Source: Shinella sp. H4-D48
Lineage (GTDB): Bacteria; Pseudomonadota; Alphaproteobacteria; Rhizobiales; Rhizobiaceae
Reading direction: 5' to 3'
Length of the DNA: 64,000 nt
Assembly: GCF_022637395.1 (NCBI RefSeq)
Contig: NZ_CP093337.1
Location: forward strand, 411,001-475,000
Shown here: positions 18,069-27,855 of the stretch, piece after piece
Numbering within the stretch: position 1 is the first letter of the stretch
How the letters are laid out: each line of letters opens with the position of its first letter
Translations under genes and position numbers: made by a program
Notes under the pieces: generated by a model
What the model was told of the DNA's origin: nothing
The model's database searches: none
What the model saw: the letters and a program-made list of their open reading frames with translations, nothing else

Positions 18069-18257
18069 AGGTTTCTCCAATCACGTCCAGGTCTGCAGAC
18101 CGTTTGCGGGGACGTTATGGCCGTCCGGGTGAAAAGGTCAAGCGGCCGGTTCCAGAACTCCACCCAAGCCTTTGCTTTACAGCATTTCCATGACTTGTTG
18201 CAGGCGTCTTTCGCCTGTAGAGCCTCTTCTGACAAGAAGAAAACTGCGGACCCCATC

Positions 18258-19433
18258 ATGGCTCTCGACGCGCAGCAAAAGCGACGCATCACCATCCTCG
18301 GTTCTACCGGCTCGATTGGCACCAGCACGCTGGACGTGCTGCGGCAGCTCGGCGGCCGTGACCGTTTCGACGTTCTCGCCGTCACCGGCAACGGCAATGT
18401 GGACCTGCTTGCCGCACAGGCCAGGGATTGCGGCGCACGATTGGCCGTGACGGCTGACGAAAACCGCTACGGCGCGCTCAAGGATGCGCTGGCCGGCACC
18501 GGGATTGCGGTAGCGGCCGGGCGCGCGGCGCTGCTGGAAGCGGCATCCGGCGAGGCGGATTGGGTTATGGCGGCGATTGTCGGCACGGCGGGCCTTGCGC
18601 CGACGCTTGCCGCGGCAAAGCGCGGTGCCGATATCGCGCTTGCCAACAAGGAGTGCCTCGTGTCGGCGGGCGACCTCTTCGTTCAGGCCGTGGCGGAAGG
18701 CGGGGGGCGGCTCATCCCCGTCGACAGCGAACACAGCGCGATCTTCCAGGCGCTGGAGGACGATCAGCGTCATGCCGTGGAGCGTATCGTGCTGACGGCC
18801 TCCGGCGGTCCGTTCCGCACCTGGAGCCGCGAGCAGATGGCGGGTGTCACGGCTGAAATCGCGCGCGCCCACCCCAATTGGTCCATGGGCCTGAAGATTT
18901 CCATCGGCAGCGCCTCCATGTTCAACAAGGCCTTGGAGATGATCGAGGCGAAACATCTCTTCGATGTGCGGCCAGACCAGATCGAGGTGGTGGTGCATCC
19001 GCAGTCGATCATTCATTCGATGGTGGGTTATGTCGACGGCTCGGTGCTGGCGCAGCTCGGTGCGCCCGACATGCGCACGGCGATCGGCTATGCGCTGACC
19101 TATCCGCAGCGCTCGCCGCTCGATGTCGAGCGGCTGGATTTTGCCAAACTGTCCCGCCTCGATTTCGAAGCGCCTGATGAGACGCGGTTCCCGGCGCTCC
19201 GCCTGGCGCGCACGGCGCTCACGCGCGGCGGGCTTCAGGGTGCGATCATGAACGCGGCGGAGGAGGTTGCTTTCCACGCCTTCGTCGGTGGACGGATCGG
19301 GTTCCTGTCGATGGCGGATATTGCCGAGCAGGTGATGGACAAGCTGGCGCATCTGTCGCCGGCAGCATCCATGGACGATGTCTTCGCCGCAGACGAAGAA
19401 GCCCGACAGGTGGCTGCCGGGCTTATCAGGTAA
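18258..19433 (+). CDS. dxr: 1-deoxy-D-xylulose 5-phosphate reductoisomerase
   Basis: Second enzyme of the MEP isoprenoid pathway, making 2-C-methyl-D-erythritol 4-phosphate with NADPH and a divalent metal. The 391-aa protein opens with the NADPH-binding GSTGSIGTSTLDVL and contains ALANKECLVSAG, PVDSEHSAIFQAL and the substrate-binding WSMGLKISIGSASMFNKALE. ATG 18258 is used because upstream in-frame sequence is antisense to the META-MliC gene. It converges with hemA, 16 bp apart. Confidence 0.95.
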   Translation: MALDAQQKRRITILGSTGSIGTSTLDVLRQLGGRDRFDVLAVTGNGNVDLLAAQARDCGARLAVTADENRYGALKDALAGTGIAVAAGRAALLEAASGEADWVMAAIVGTAGLAPTLAAAKRGADIALANKECLVSAGDLFVQAVAEGGGRLIPVDSEHSAIFQALEDDQRHAVERIVLTASGGPFRTWSREQMAGVTAEIARAHPNWSMGLKISIGSASMFNKALEMIEAKHLFDVRPDQIEVVVHPQSIIHSMVGYVDGSVLAQLGAPDMRTAIGYALTYPQRSPLDVERLDFAKLSRLDFEAPDETRFPALRLARTALTRGGLQGAIMNAAEEVAFHAFVGGRIGFLSMADIAEQVMDKLAHLSPAASMDDVFAADEEARQVAAGLIR

Positions 19434-19449
19434 GGCTGCGTCTTCTATA

Positions 19450-20664
19450 TCAGGCGACGGCGCGGGCCAGTGCGCAACGCGACCACAGCGAATGCAGTGC
19501 GCCCACGAGATGCTCGATATCGGCATCGGTGTGCAGCGGCGTCGGCGTGATGCGCAGACGCTCGGTCTTGCGCGGCACGGTCGGGTAATTGATCGGCTGG
19601 ACATAGATGCCGAAATTATCGAGCAGCAGGTCCGAGATCCATTTGCACTTTGATGCATCGCCCACCATGACCGGCACGATATGGCTCGGGTTGGGCATGT
19701 GCGGGATGCCGGCGCGGTCGAGTGCCGCGCGCAGCTTGCGCACGCGGTCCTGATGGCCGAAGCGCTCGATCTGGCTTTCCTTGAGGTGGCGGATCGAGGC
19801 GAGCGCACCGGCGGCAAGCGACGGCGGCAGCGACGTCGTGAAGATGAAGCCCGATGCGAAGGAGCGCACGAAATCGCACAGCGCGGTGGAGGCGGCGATA
19901 TAGCCGCCCATCACGCCGAAGGCCTTGGCGAGCGTACCCTCGATAACGGTGAGGCGATCCATCAGGCCGTCGCGCTCGGCAATGCCGCCGCCGCGCGGGC
20001 CGTACATGCCGACGGCATGCACTTCGTCGAGATAGGTCATCGCGCCGTATTTGTCGGCGAGATCGCAGATTTCCTTGATGGGCGCGATGTCACCATCCAT
20101 CGAATAGACCGATTCAAAGGCAATAAGCTTCGGCGCCTTCGGGTCGGCTGCCGCAAGCTTGGCTTCGAGGTCCTTCACGTCATTGTGCTTCCAGATCACG
20201 CGCTCGCACTTGGAGTGGCGAATGCCCTCGATCATCGATGCGTGGTTGCCGGCATCGGAGAAACAGATGAGGCCGGGTATCTTGGAACAGAGCGTGCCAA
20301 GAGCCGCCCAGTTCGAAACATAGCCCGAGGTGAAGAGCAGCGCCGCTTCCTTGCCATGGAGGTCGGCAAGCTCCTGTTCGAGCAGGACGTGGTAGTGGTT
20401 GGTGCCGGAGATGTTGCGGGTGCCGCCGGCACCGGCGCCACACTGGTCGATGGCGAGTTTCATCGCCTCGGTCACTTTCGGGTGCTGGCCCATGCCGAGA
20501 TAATCGTTGGAACACCAGACCGTGACATCCGTCGGGCCTTCGGCCGTATAGCGCGTCGCCTTGGGGAAGCTGCCCTTCTGGCGCTCAAGGTCGGCGAAAA
20601 CGCGATAGCGGCCTTCCTGATGCAGGCTGTCCAGCTCGTTCTTGAAGAAAGTCTCGAAGTCCAT
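19450..20664 (-). CDS. hemA: 5-aminolevulinate synthase
   Basis: PLP enzyme that condenses glycine and succinyl-CoA to 5-aminolevulinate, the C4 route of haem and corrinoid synthesis used by alphaproteobacteria. The 404-aa protein starts [12 protein letters not shown] at ATG 20664, with GGAGA upstream, and carries the glycine-rich [13 protein letters not shown] block and the PLP lysine in [12 protein letters not shown]. Supplies precursor for both haem and the cobalamin made via CobST. An FNR/FixK-like box 163 bp upstream suggests oxygen-responsive expression. Confidence 0.96.
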   Translation of the reverse strand: MDFETFFKNELDSLHQEGRYRVFADLERQKGSFPKATRYTAEGPTDVTVWCSNDYLGMGQHPKVTEAMKLAIDQCGAGAGGTRNISGTNHYHVLLEQELADLHGKEAALLFTSGYVSNWAALGTLCSKIPGLICFSDAGNHASMIEGIRHSKCERVIWKHNDVKDLEAKLAAADPKAPKLIAFESVYSMDGDIAPIKEICDLADKYGAMTYLDEVHAVGMYGPRGGGIAERDGLMDRLTVIEGTLAKAFGVMGGYIAASTALCDFVRSFASGFIFTTSLPPSLAAGALASIRHLKESQIERFGHQDRVRKLRAALDRAGIPHMPNPSHIVPVMVGDASKCKWISDLLLDNFGIYVQPINYPTVPRKTERLRITPTPLHTDADIEHLVGALHSLWSRCALARAVA

Positions 20665-21129
20665 CCAGAGTCTCCAGCCCGGCATCGTCCCGGGCATTAT
20701 CGTCATTGACGGTCGTTCATCCGGCTATATCAGGCGCCCATCCTTCGCAACGCGTCGCGCTGCGGCAAATCGGCGCCACCTTTGAACCATTCCAATGTAT
20801 GTTAGGTCCCCAAAGGCCATTTCCTATTGATGCATGTCAAGTCTGCACGAAAAAAGGGACGGGCTGAACCGCTCGTTTCATCGAACCAGTTTCAGCTTGT
20901 CCGTCGCAATGCGGAGGCGCTCGAACGGGGGAGAATAAACGGAATGGCAGCCATATTTATTCGGAGTGTAAAAAAATAGTTCGCCGCCATAGACTTCCCC
21001 GTTTCGCGGTATATTTTCATCTCTGAACAGACATGACCGTCGTGAGGCGGGCGCGTATGTTAGCTCAACAGAAGGGGATAGTGCGGACCTGGAAGACCGG
21101 GACGCAACTCAACTTTGGAGAACATCTTC
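20665..21129. other. 465-bp intergenic region, hemA / glycine-zipper gene
   Basis: Divergent intergenic region holding regulatory DNA for hemA and the lipoprotein gene. It contains the FNR/FixK-type box at 20827-20840. A nested inverted repeat follows: GAATAAA (20933-20939) with TTTATTC (20956-20962) enclosing ATGGC-A-GCCAT (20944-20954), then an A-rich run. The lipoprotein leader (about 21030-21129) shows no open frame of note. No small RNA family is recognised. Confidence 0.6.
20827..20840. promoter_or_regulatory. FNR/FixK-type box upstream of hemA
   Basis: TTGATGCATGTCAA, matching the anaerobox consensus TTGAT-N4-ATCAA at nine of ten defined positions. hemA is a known FNR/FixK-class target in several alphaproteobacteria. 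The site is palindromic and could also act on the divergent lipoprotein gene. Its distance from the hemA start (163 bp) leaves room for a promoter. Confidence 0.6.
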
Positions 21130-21393
21130 ATGAAGAAAGTCATTGCGCTCGTTCTGGTCGGCCTTGCTGTCGCCAGCTGCACGCAGACGGAAAAGGGTGC
21201 GGGTATCGGCGCCGTCTCCGGCGCGATCATCGGTGGCGCCGTCACGGGTAACGTTCGCGGTGCTGCCGTTGGCGCGGCCATCGGTGGCGTTTCCGGCGCT
21301 GTCATCGGCAGCGTGTCCGAACAGCCCGGTCAGTGCTACTACCGTGACCGTTACGGACGCCGTTACATCGACCGTTGCCCGTCCGGTTACTGA
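21130..21393 (+). CDS. Glycine-zipper outer-membrane lipoprotein
   Basis: An 87-aa envelope protein. MKKVIALVLVGLAVASC is a lipoprotein signal with the lipid Cys at 17. The middle (about 24-64) is a glycine-zipper repeat of GxxxG type (GAGIGAVSGAIIGGAVTG and onward), usually membrane-inserting or oligomer-forming. The tail QCYYRDRYGRRYIDRCPSGY has two cysteines and aromatic-basic residues, typical of small rhizobial surface proteins. Its role is unknown. It is followed by a clear terminator and is monocistronic. Confidence 0.85.
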   Translation: MKKVIALVLVGLAVASCTQTEKGAGIGAVSGAIIGGAVTGNVRGAAVGAAIGGVSGAVIGSVSEQPGQCYYRDRYGRRYIDRCPSGY

Positions 21394-21417
21394 TAGCCGA
21401 CTGATGCAACTTATGCG

Positions 21418-21444
21418 AAGCCCCGGGCATCCCCCGGGGCTTTT
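21418..21444 (+). terminator. Terminator after glycine-zipper gene
   Basis: Stem AAGCCCCGGG / CCCGGGGCTT with a five-base loop running into TTTT. Confidence 0.85.
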
Positions 21445-21530
21445 GCTTGTCCGGCGATGGCACAAAATAGCGTCCGGCGCTTCAAATCCGGGGCGTGTGC
21501 GTGTAGAACCGGCGTTAACATTACGGAAAA

Positions 21531-21544
21531 CCTAACGCGTTAGG
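21531..21544. repeat. 14-bp perfect palindrome upstream of tamA
   Basis: CCTAACGCGTTAGG, fully self-complementary, about 105 bp before tamA. It may be an operator, but no known regulator motif fits. Confidence 0.3.
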
Positions 21545-21648
21545 GTCTTTTCTTGCCAAATGCTTCGAATGAATCGGAGCGAACCTGGTTTGTGTCGGAA
21601 GCTGATGCGCATACCGCACTTCGAGGAAAAGGCGACGGATAGCTGCGG

Positions 21649-23571
21649 ATGCGGGATAAAGTGAACCGGCCGGAAAAGAGTTTTGCGTTTCTGAAGGCTG
21701 GCACCGCACTCGCGGTTGCTACCGCCTTGGCGTGCGCGCCCCTGTCCGTCCGCCCGGCCATGGCTTTCAAGCTTTTCGGGATGAAGTTCTTCGAAAGCGA
21801 TGAAGAGGCCGTGACCGTCATCGATCCGGTCAATTATACGCTGACGCTCGATCCTGGCACGGATGACAGCGCTCTCAAGGACGCCATCGAGAACACGACG
21901 CGGCTCAAGCAGGACGAGGGTCAGCCGGTGTCCGGCGATCTTGGCCTCGTTATCAAGGCGCGCGACGACCGCGATCGCATCCTCGCCGCCCTCTACGAGA
22001 ACGCCCGCTATGGCGGTGTGGTGAATGTCACCGTCAACGGGCAGGATCTCGATTCGCTGCCGCCCAACCCTGAATTTAACGACCGCGCCGCCATTCCGGT
22101 GACGATCCGGGTCGATCCGGGTCCCGTCTTCACATTCGGCGATGTCGCCTTCTCCGGCGACGCCGACAGGTTCAATCCGGCGGATTACGGCCTGGTGGCC
22201 GGCGCGCGTGCGGATTCCACCGTCATCCTTAAGGCCGGCGAGAAGGTCGTCGTCGATCTCAAGGCCGAGGGCCGACCGCTGGCCAAGCTTATCGAGCGGA
22301 ACGCGACGGCCGACCACAAGACGCGCACGGTGGATGTTGTCATCGCTGCAGAGGGCGGTCCGGTCGCACCGGTCGGCGAGGTGGGCGTCACGGGCACGAA
22401 GACGGTCGATGCGGGCTTCGTGCAGCGCTATTCACGCATCAATGCCGGTCAGCCTTATTCGCCCGAGGCCCTCAACAAGGCTGCGGAACGACTGCGCACG
22501 CTCGGTGTTTTCTCCAGCGTGACCATCCGCGAGGCGAGCCAGCTTGCGCCGGATGGATCGCTGCCGATGACCATCGAGGTTTCCGAAGGCAAGCACCGCT
22601 ATTTCGGTGTCGGCGCGCAATATTCCAACACCGACGGTTTCGGCCTGCAGGGGTACTGGGGGCATCGCAACCTGTTTGGGCAGGCGGAATCGCTGCGTAT
22701 CGAGGGTTCGGTCAACCGCATCGGTGAGTCCGACATCGGCGACCTGGATTATTCGACGGCTATCCTGTTTTCCAAACCCGGCGCCTTCGGCCCGGCAACG
22801 ACGTTCAATGCCAGCCTCAAGGCCTCGATCGTCGATCCCGACGCCTACAAGGCCTTCACCACCACGGCGGCGGCAGGGGTGAGCGTCGAGCTGTCCGACC
22901 GGGATACCGTCAGCGCCGGCGGCGAGGTGGCGTGGAGCAACATCGAGGACGTCTTCGGCAAGAACAAGTATCTGACGGTGAGCCTGCCGATCGAGTATGT
23001 GCGCGATACCCGCACCGACAAGCTCAACCCGACGGAAGGCTATCGCTTCCTCATCAACGCCAAGCCGAGCTACGAGACCTATCGCGGCACCTTCTTCTCC
23101 AGTTTTGAAGGGGCCATCACCGGCTATCAGGCGCTGGGCGCGGAGGAGCGTTTCGTGCTGGCCGGCAAGCTTTCCGCCGGAACGATCATCGGCGGCAGCG
23201 AGCTTGCCGATATTCCGGCGACGCGTCGCTTCTTCCTTGGCGGAGGCGGCACGGTGCGCGGCTATGGCTATCAGGAGATTTCGCCGCGCAATGCGGACAA
23301 CAAGCTGCTCGGCGGGCGATCCTATGTGGCTGGCTCCGCGGAGGTCCGCATCGGTGTCACCGAAACCATCGGTATCGTGCCGTTCATCGATGTCGGCACC
23401 GTCTCGACGGACGAGGTGCCCGACTTCAAGGATATCCGCGCCGGCGCCGGTGTCGGTCTTCGCTATGCGACGCCGTTCGGACCGCTTCGGCTCGATGTGG
23501 CGGTGCCGCTGAAGAAATATGAGGGCGGAACGTCCTTCGGGGTCTACGCCGGCATCGGTCAGTCGTTCTGA
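21649..23571 (+). CDS. tamA: Outer-membrane assembly factor TamA
   Basis: Omp85-family barrel protein that, with TamB, moves phospholipid or assembles outer-membrane proteins. The 640-aa protein has a signal peptide ending in AMA (about residue 39), POTRA-type repeats (about 50-300) and a C-terminal 16-strand barrel (about 320-640) with the lid-lock motif region RRFFLGGGGTVRGYGYQE and a final aromatic residue (IGQSF). Frame, length and the tamB gene 103 bp downstream support the call. Ribosome site at the ATG is weak. Confidence 0.92.
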   Translation: MRDKVNRPEKSFAFLKAGTALAVATALACAPLSVRPAMAFKLFGMKFFESDEEAVTVIDPVNYTLTLDPGTDDSALKDAIENTTRLKQDEGQPVSGDLGLVIKARDDRDRILAALYENARYGGVVNVTVNGQDLDSLPPNPEFNDRAAIPVTIRVDPGPVFTFGDVAFSGDADRFNPADYGLVAGARADSTVILKAGEKVVVDLKAEGRPLAKLIERNATADHKTRTVDVVIAAEGGPVAPVGEVGVTGTKTVDAGFVQRYSRINAGQPYSPEALNKAAERLRTLGVFSSVTIREASQLAPDGSLPMTIEVSEGKHRYFGVGAQYSNTDGFGLQGYWGHRNLFGQAESLRIEGSVNRIGESDIGDLDYSTAILFSKPGAFGPATTFNASLKASIVDPDAYKAFTTTAAAGVSVELSDRDTVSAGGEVAWSNIEDVFGKNKYLTVSLPIEYVRDTRTDKLNPTEGYRFLINAKPSYETYRGTFFSSFEGAITGYQALGAEERFVLAGKLSAGTIIGGSELADIPATRRFFLGGGGTVRGYGYQEISPRNADNKLLGGRSYVAGSAEVRIGVTETIGIVPFIDVGTVSTDEVPDFKDIRAGAGVGLRYATPFGPLRLDVAVPLKKYEGGTSFGVYAGIGQSF

Positions 23572-23674
23572 CTGGCGCCGCAATTTTCCGCTAGGCTCTT
23601 GATCCTCAGTTCGATTGGGATTCTAGACGGTGGGGAGCGATTCTGCGCGCCCGCGCACGTGAAATGGATGAAGC

Positions 23675-26600
23675 ATGACGAGGCTGTCTCGAATTCTCCG
23701 CGCCATTCTCCGCTATGCCGGCTACGGCCTTGCGGTGCTGCTTGTCTTTCTGGTCGCGGTTCTGGGCTTTGTCGGCTTCACGGATGCAGGTGCCCGCATG
23801 GCCGGTTCCTATGTGGAAAAGCTTGCCGCCGCTAGCGGGCAGGTCATTTCCATCAGCGAGCCGTCCGGCCTTCTGACGGGGCGGCTGCGCGCCGGTGCCG
23901 TCACCCTCGGAGACGAGAAGGGCACCTACGCGGAAATCCGCGACCTCGCCGTCGATTGGTCGCCGCTGGAGCTTCTCTTTTTCAGCTTTGATGCGTCGCG
24001 CGTTTCGGCGTCCTCGATCTCGCTGCTGCGCCTGCCGGAATCGAAGGCGGATGCGCAGCCCTCCGACACGCCGTTCAAACTGCCTGTCGAGGTTCATATC
24101 GATTCGCTGGCAATCCCCGAGCTCTTCGTGTCGGGCGCCGTCGCCGGTCGCGATCAGCGGATCGTCGTCTCCGGCCGTGGCGATGCGACGGCCGAGAGCG
24201 TGGCCATCAACCTTTCGGCCAACGAACTGGAGCGCCCGGAGGCGCGACTGGCTGCGGATATCGTCTTCAATCCGGCCGAGAACGTGCTGCGTCTCGAGGC
24301 GGATGTCGCTGAACCGAAGGGCGGCCTGCTCGCCAACCTGCTCAAATTGCCGAACGAGCCTGCCGTTTCCATCCGCCTGACGGGGGATGGGCCATTGTCG
24401 CAGTGGAAAGGTCGTCTTTCCGCCGCGCTCGACGGCACGGAGATGCTGCGTGTGGATGGCCGTCACGACCTTTCCGCCAATGGGCTGCATACCCTGTCAC
24501 TCAAGGGGGGCGGCACGTTCGATGCGCTGATGCCGCCACAGTTCAGGCCGCTTTTTGCCGGTGAGACGAGTATCGACCTCGTCGCGGCTTTCGACGGTTC
24601 GGACATGGTGCGCATCGAGAAGGGCGCCATCACGACGGGTGCGATGACACTTGCTGCGTCCGGTGCCGTGAGTGCGACGGGTGCGAATGACCTCAATGTG
24701 AAGCTTGACGGCCGCGATGGCCCGATCGACTTCCGCTGGCCCCTCGCCGATGGCGATGCCCGCATCCTGATCGACGGCGCCGACATTTCGCTGACCGGCG
24801 AGGCGAGCGCCGCGGCCTTGCGCGCTGATGCAGCCGTGGTGTCGGCGGCACTGCCGGCGGGCCGTATCGAGAATATCCGCCTTTCCGCCCGCAGCGATGC
24901 GTTCAACGTCTCAAGCCAGTCCGGTCGTGTCGACGTGACGGTCGAGACGGGCGACATGGCTTTCGCCAATGCCGATATCGACCGCATGGTGAAGGGGCCG
25001 GCCAAGCTCGTCGCAACGCTGAACGTGTCTCCCGCCGAGATTGCCTTCGACCCCGCGACCTTGGAGAGTGCCAGCATCGGTGGAACGCTTTCGGGCCGCT
25101 ATGGGCTTGAAAGCCGCGAGGCCGACGTCAATTTCCGTCTTTTCGCGCTGCCCGCGGTCCTGCCGCCGGCCCTGTCCGGCAAGTTCGACACGACGATTGC
25201 GATGGAAGGCCGCCTTCAGCTGGCCGGCAACGGCGCGCTTCAGCTATCCGGTCTCCAGGTCAAGTCCGGGACGGTCGAGGCAGCCGGCGATGTTGCACTC
25301 GCGGAGGGTAATCTCGATGCGACGCTTGCCGGCAAGGTCTTGAGCCTTGGCAAGCTGCTGGGCGATGCCTCGGGCGAGGCAGCCTTCGATGTCTCCGCCA
25401 AGGGACCGGTAGACGGACTCGACGTTGCGGCGAAGATCACGTCGAGCGGCGCCACGCTTTCGGGACGCACGCTGAGCGATCTCGTCGTCACGCTCAACGG
25501 GAAGGCCGTTGCGGACAGGCCATCCGGGGAGTTGACGGCGACCGGTGCACTCGATGGGCAGGCGATCAATGTACGCTCCAGCATCACGTCGGAAGGCGGG
25601 CGCATTTCCGTGCCGGTGCTGGAGGCAGAGATCGGGGCGAACACGCTGAAGGGCTCACTGGCGCTGACGCCGGATTTTATGCCTGACGGCACGATCCGCT
25701 TCAATTTTCCCGATCTTGGGCTGCTTGCTGCCATGGCCGGCCAGCAGGCTGCCGGTGATCTCTCCGGTCAGGTGGAAATCGCGACGACGAACGGCAGGAC
25801 CTCGGCAGTCGTCCAGGCGAGCGGTTCGGGAATAAGGCGTGATGCGATCAGCATCTCAAAGCCGGCGGTGGACCTCACGATCACCGATCTCGCAACGCTT
25901 GCTATTACCGGCACGGTTCGGGCCGACCGCATCGTTTCGGGCGAGAACCGTGTCGACGCGCTCAATCTTGATTTCTCGCGTGAGGGGCAGGCTACCCGCT
26001 TCGATCTCGGCGGTCGCCTGGATAATGCGCCGCTGGTCGCGAAGGGCCAGGTCCTGCAACGCAATGGCGGCCTTGATGCCGCCCTGCAGACGTTCGAGGC
26101 GGCGCCGCGCGGCATCGCCTTGAAGCTGGCGAGGCCGACGACGATCGGCGTCGACAACGGCGTCGCGGTTCTGGACAAGCTTACCATCCAGGCAGGTACC
26201 GGGTCGGTCGCGGTATCGGGCCGGGCGGGTGAGACGCTCGACTTGTCGCTTGGTCTCAATGCCTTGCCGGCGGCGCTCGTCAACAATTTCGCTCCGGGCC
26301 TTGGTGCGGAGGGCGCGATTGGCGGCACCGTGACGGTCAAGGGCAGGGCGGCTTCGCCTGTCGTCAATTATGCACTCGACTGGAAGGGCGCCGTCATCAG
26401 CCAGACCCGGGGCGCGGGCATCGGGGCGGTCGATATCAACGCCAAGGGCGAATTCGCCAACAACCAGGTCCGGCTCGACACGGTGCTTTCGGGCGCGGGC
26501 GGGCTATCCTTCCGTGGTGGCGGAACGGTCGGCATCGGCGGCGCAACGCCGCTTGGCCTGAAGTTCAATGGCACGGTGCCGTTCGGACTGTTGCAGGGCC

Positions 26601-27844
26601 AGCTTTCTGCGCAGGGCTTCGTGCTGACCGGCAATGCCAATGTCGATCTTTCGATCGGCGGCACGGCGGCCGCGCCTTCGGTGACCGGCAGCATTACGGC
26701 CGGCGGCGCGCGGCTGGTCGATGTCAGGCGCAATCTCGCCGTGGACGACCTGACGATCCGCGTCACCATGGACGGCCGGCAGGCGGTTATCGAAACGCTG
26801 TCCGGCAAGCTGGCGAGCGGCGGGCAGCTTTCTGCCAGCGGGCGCGTCGGCATCGATCCGGCGAGCGGCTTCCCGGTCGACGTGGCGATCAAGCTGGGCG
26901 ATGTCACCTATGTCGACGGCACGCTGGTCACCGCGAATGTGACCGGCGATCTCACCCTCAAGGGCCCGGTGGCCGATATCGTGCTGGCCGGTCGGGTGCG
27001 CATCAACAAGGCCAACATCACCATTCCGCAAAAACTCCCGGCTTCGCTGTCGGAGATCGACATCAAGCATCGCAATGCCCCGGCGGATGTTAAGCGCATG
27101 ACTGCCGACGTACAGCGTGACCAGGGGTCGAGTGGGGCTTCGCGCGGTATTGGCCTGAACCTCACAATCGAGGCACCGGGGCAGCTCTTCGTGCGCGGCC
27201 GCGGCATCAATGCGGAGTTGGGCGGCAGTCTCACAGTGACGGGGACATCCTCGTCGCCTGTGGTGTCGGGTGGTTTCGAGCTTGAGCGCGGCCGTATGGA
27301 AATCCTCGCGCGTCGGCTGGAATTCTCCAGCGCGCATATCGGTTTTGCCGGCGGCCTCGTGCCGACCGTCAACCTCGTTGCAGGAAGCACGGCCGGCACG
27401 ACGGAAATCACCGTGACCGTGGCAGGCGTTGCCAGCAATCCGACCGTGACCTTCGCCTCCTCGCCTGCCCTGCCGCAGGACGAGATTCTGGCACAGCTCA
27501 TCTTCAACCGCTCCATGTCAAACCTGTCTGCGGTGCAGATCGCGCAGCTTGCCGCCGCTGCAAGCCAATTGGCCGGCGGTAGTTCCACGGGCCTGCTCGA
27601 CAGCCTGCGCAGCAAGCTCGGCGTCGACGATCTCGACATCACGACGGATGCGGAGGGCCGCGCGGCCGTTTCCGCCGGCAAGTATCTCAACGATCGCACC
27701 TATATCGAACTGAAGCAGGATCCGGAGACGAACGGCGCCAAGGCCGTAATCAATCTGGATGTCGGACGCGGCCTCAAGCTGCGCGGCGAAGCCGGCAGCG
27801 CGGGCAGCGCGGGTGCTGGCATCTTCTATGAAAAGGAATACTGA
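23675..27844 (+). CDS. tamB: Translocation and assembly module TamB
   Basis: Giant periplasm-spanning protein (1389 aa) of the AsmA-like/TamB family. It has one N-terminal membrane anchor (about residues 17-36), about 1,000 residues of repetitive beta-rich sequence forming a lipid-carrying groove, and a C-terminal DUF490 domain (about 1050-1389) with the conserved LPQDEILAQLIFNRSMSNLS stretch near 1265 and a final KEY. Immediately follows tamA, as expected for the TamAB complex. Confidence 0.93.
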   Translation: MTRLSRILRAILRYAGYGLAVLLVFLVAVLGFVGFTDAGARMAGSYVEKLAAASGQVISISEPSGLLTGRLRAGAVTLGDEKGTYAEIRDLAVDWSPLELLFFSFDASRVSASSISLLRLPESKADAQPSDTPFKLPVEVHIDSLAIPELFVSGAVAGRDQRIVVSGRGDATAESVAINLSANELERPEARLAADIVFNPAENVLRLEADVAEPKGGLLANLLKLPNEPAVSIRLTGDGPLSQWKGRLSAALDGTEMLRVDGRHDLSANGLHTLSLKGGGTFDALMPPQFRPLFAGETSIDLVAAFDGSDMVRIEKGAITTGAMTLAASGAVSATGANDLNVKLDGRDGPIDFRWPLADGDARILIDGADISLTGEASAAALRADAAVVSAALPAGRIENIRLSARSDAFNVSSQSGRVDVTVETGDMAFANADIDRMVKGPAKLVATLNVSPAEIAFDPATLESASIGGTLSGRYGLESREADVNFRLFALPAVLPPALSGKFDTTIAMEGRLQLAGNGALQLSGLQVKSGTVEAAGDVALAEGNLDATLAGKVLSLGKLLGDASGEAAFDVSAKGPVDGLDVAAKITSSGATLSGRTLSDLVVTLNGKAVADRPSGELTATGALDGQAINVRSSITSEGGRISVPVLEAEIGANTLKGSLALTPDFMPDGTIRFNFPDLGLLAAMAGQQAAGDLSGQVEIATTNGRTSAVVQASGSGIRRDAISISKPAVDLTITDLATLAITGTVRADRIVSGENRVDALNLDFSREGQATRFDLGGRLDNAPLVAKGQVLQRNGGLDAALQTFEAAPRGIALKLARPTTIGVDNGVAVLDKLTIQAGTGSVAVSGRAGETLDLSLGLNALPAALVNNFAPGLGAEGAIGGTVTVKGRAASPVVNYALDWKGAVISQTRGAGIGAVDINAKGEFANNQVRLDTVLSGAGGLSFRGGGTVGIGGATPLGLKFNGTVPFGLLQGQLSAQGFVLTGNANVDLSIGGTAAAPSVTGSITAGGARLVDVRRNLAVDDLTIRVTMDGRQAVIETLSGKLASGGQLSASGRVGIDPASGFPVDVAIKLGDVTYVDGTLVTANVTGDLTLKGPVADIVLAGRVRINKANITIPQKLPASLSEIDIKHRNAPADVKRMTADVQRDQGSSGASRGIGLNLTIEAPGQLFVRGRGINAELGGSLTVTGTSSSPVVSGGFELERGRMEILARRLEFSSAHIGFAGGLVPTVNLVAGSTAGTTEITVTVAGVASNPTVTFASSPALPQDEILAQLIFNRSMSNLSAVQIAQLAAAASQLAGGSSTGLLDSLRSKLGVDDLDITTDAEGRAAVSAGKYLNDRTYIELKQDPETNGAKAVINLDVGRGLKLRGEAGSAGSAGAGIFYEKEY

Positions 27845-27855
27845 GGCCCATTCGC

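Noticed and set aside
18177..19817. A 546-codon minus-strand frame across dxr
   Set aside because: Overlaps both dxr and the hemA end, and has no recognisable motif.
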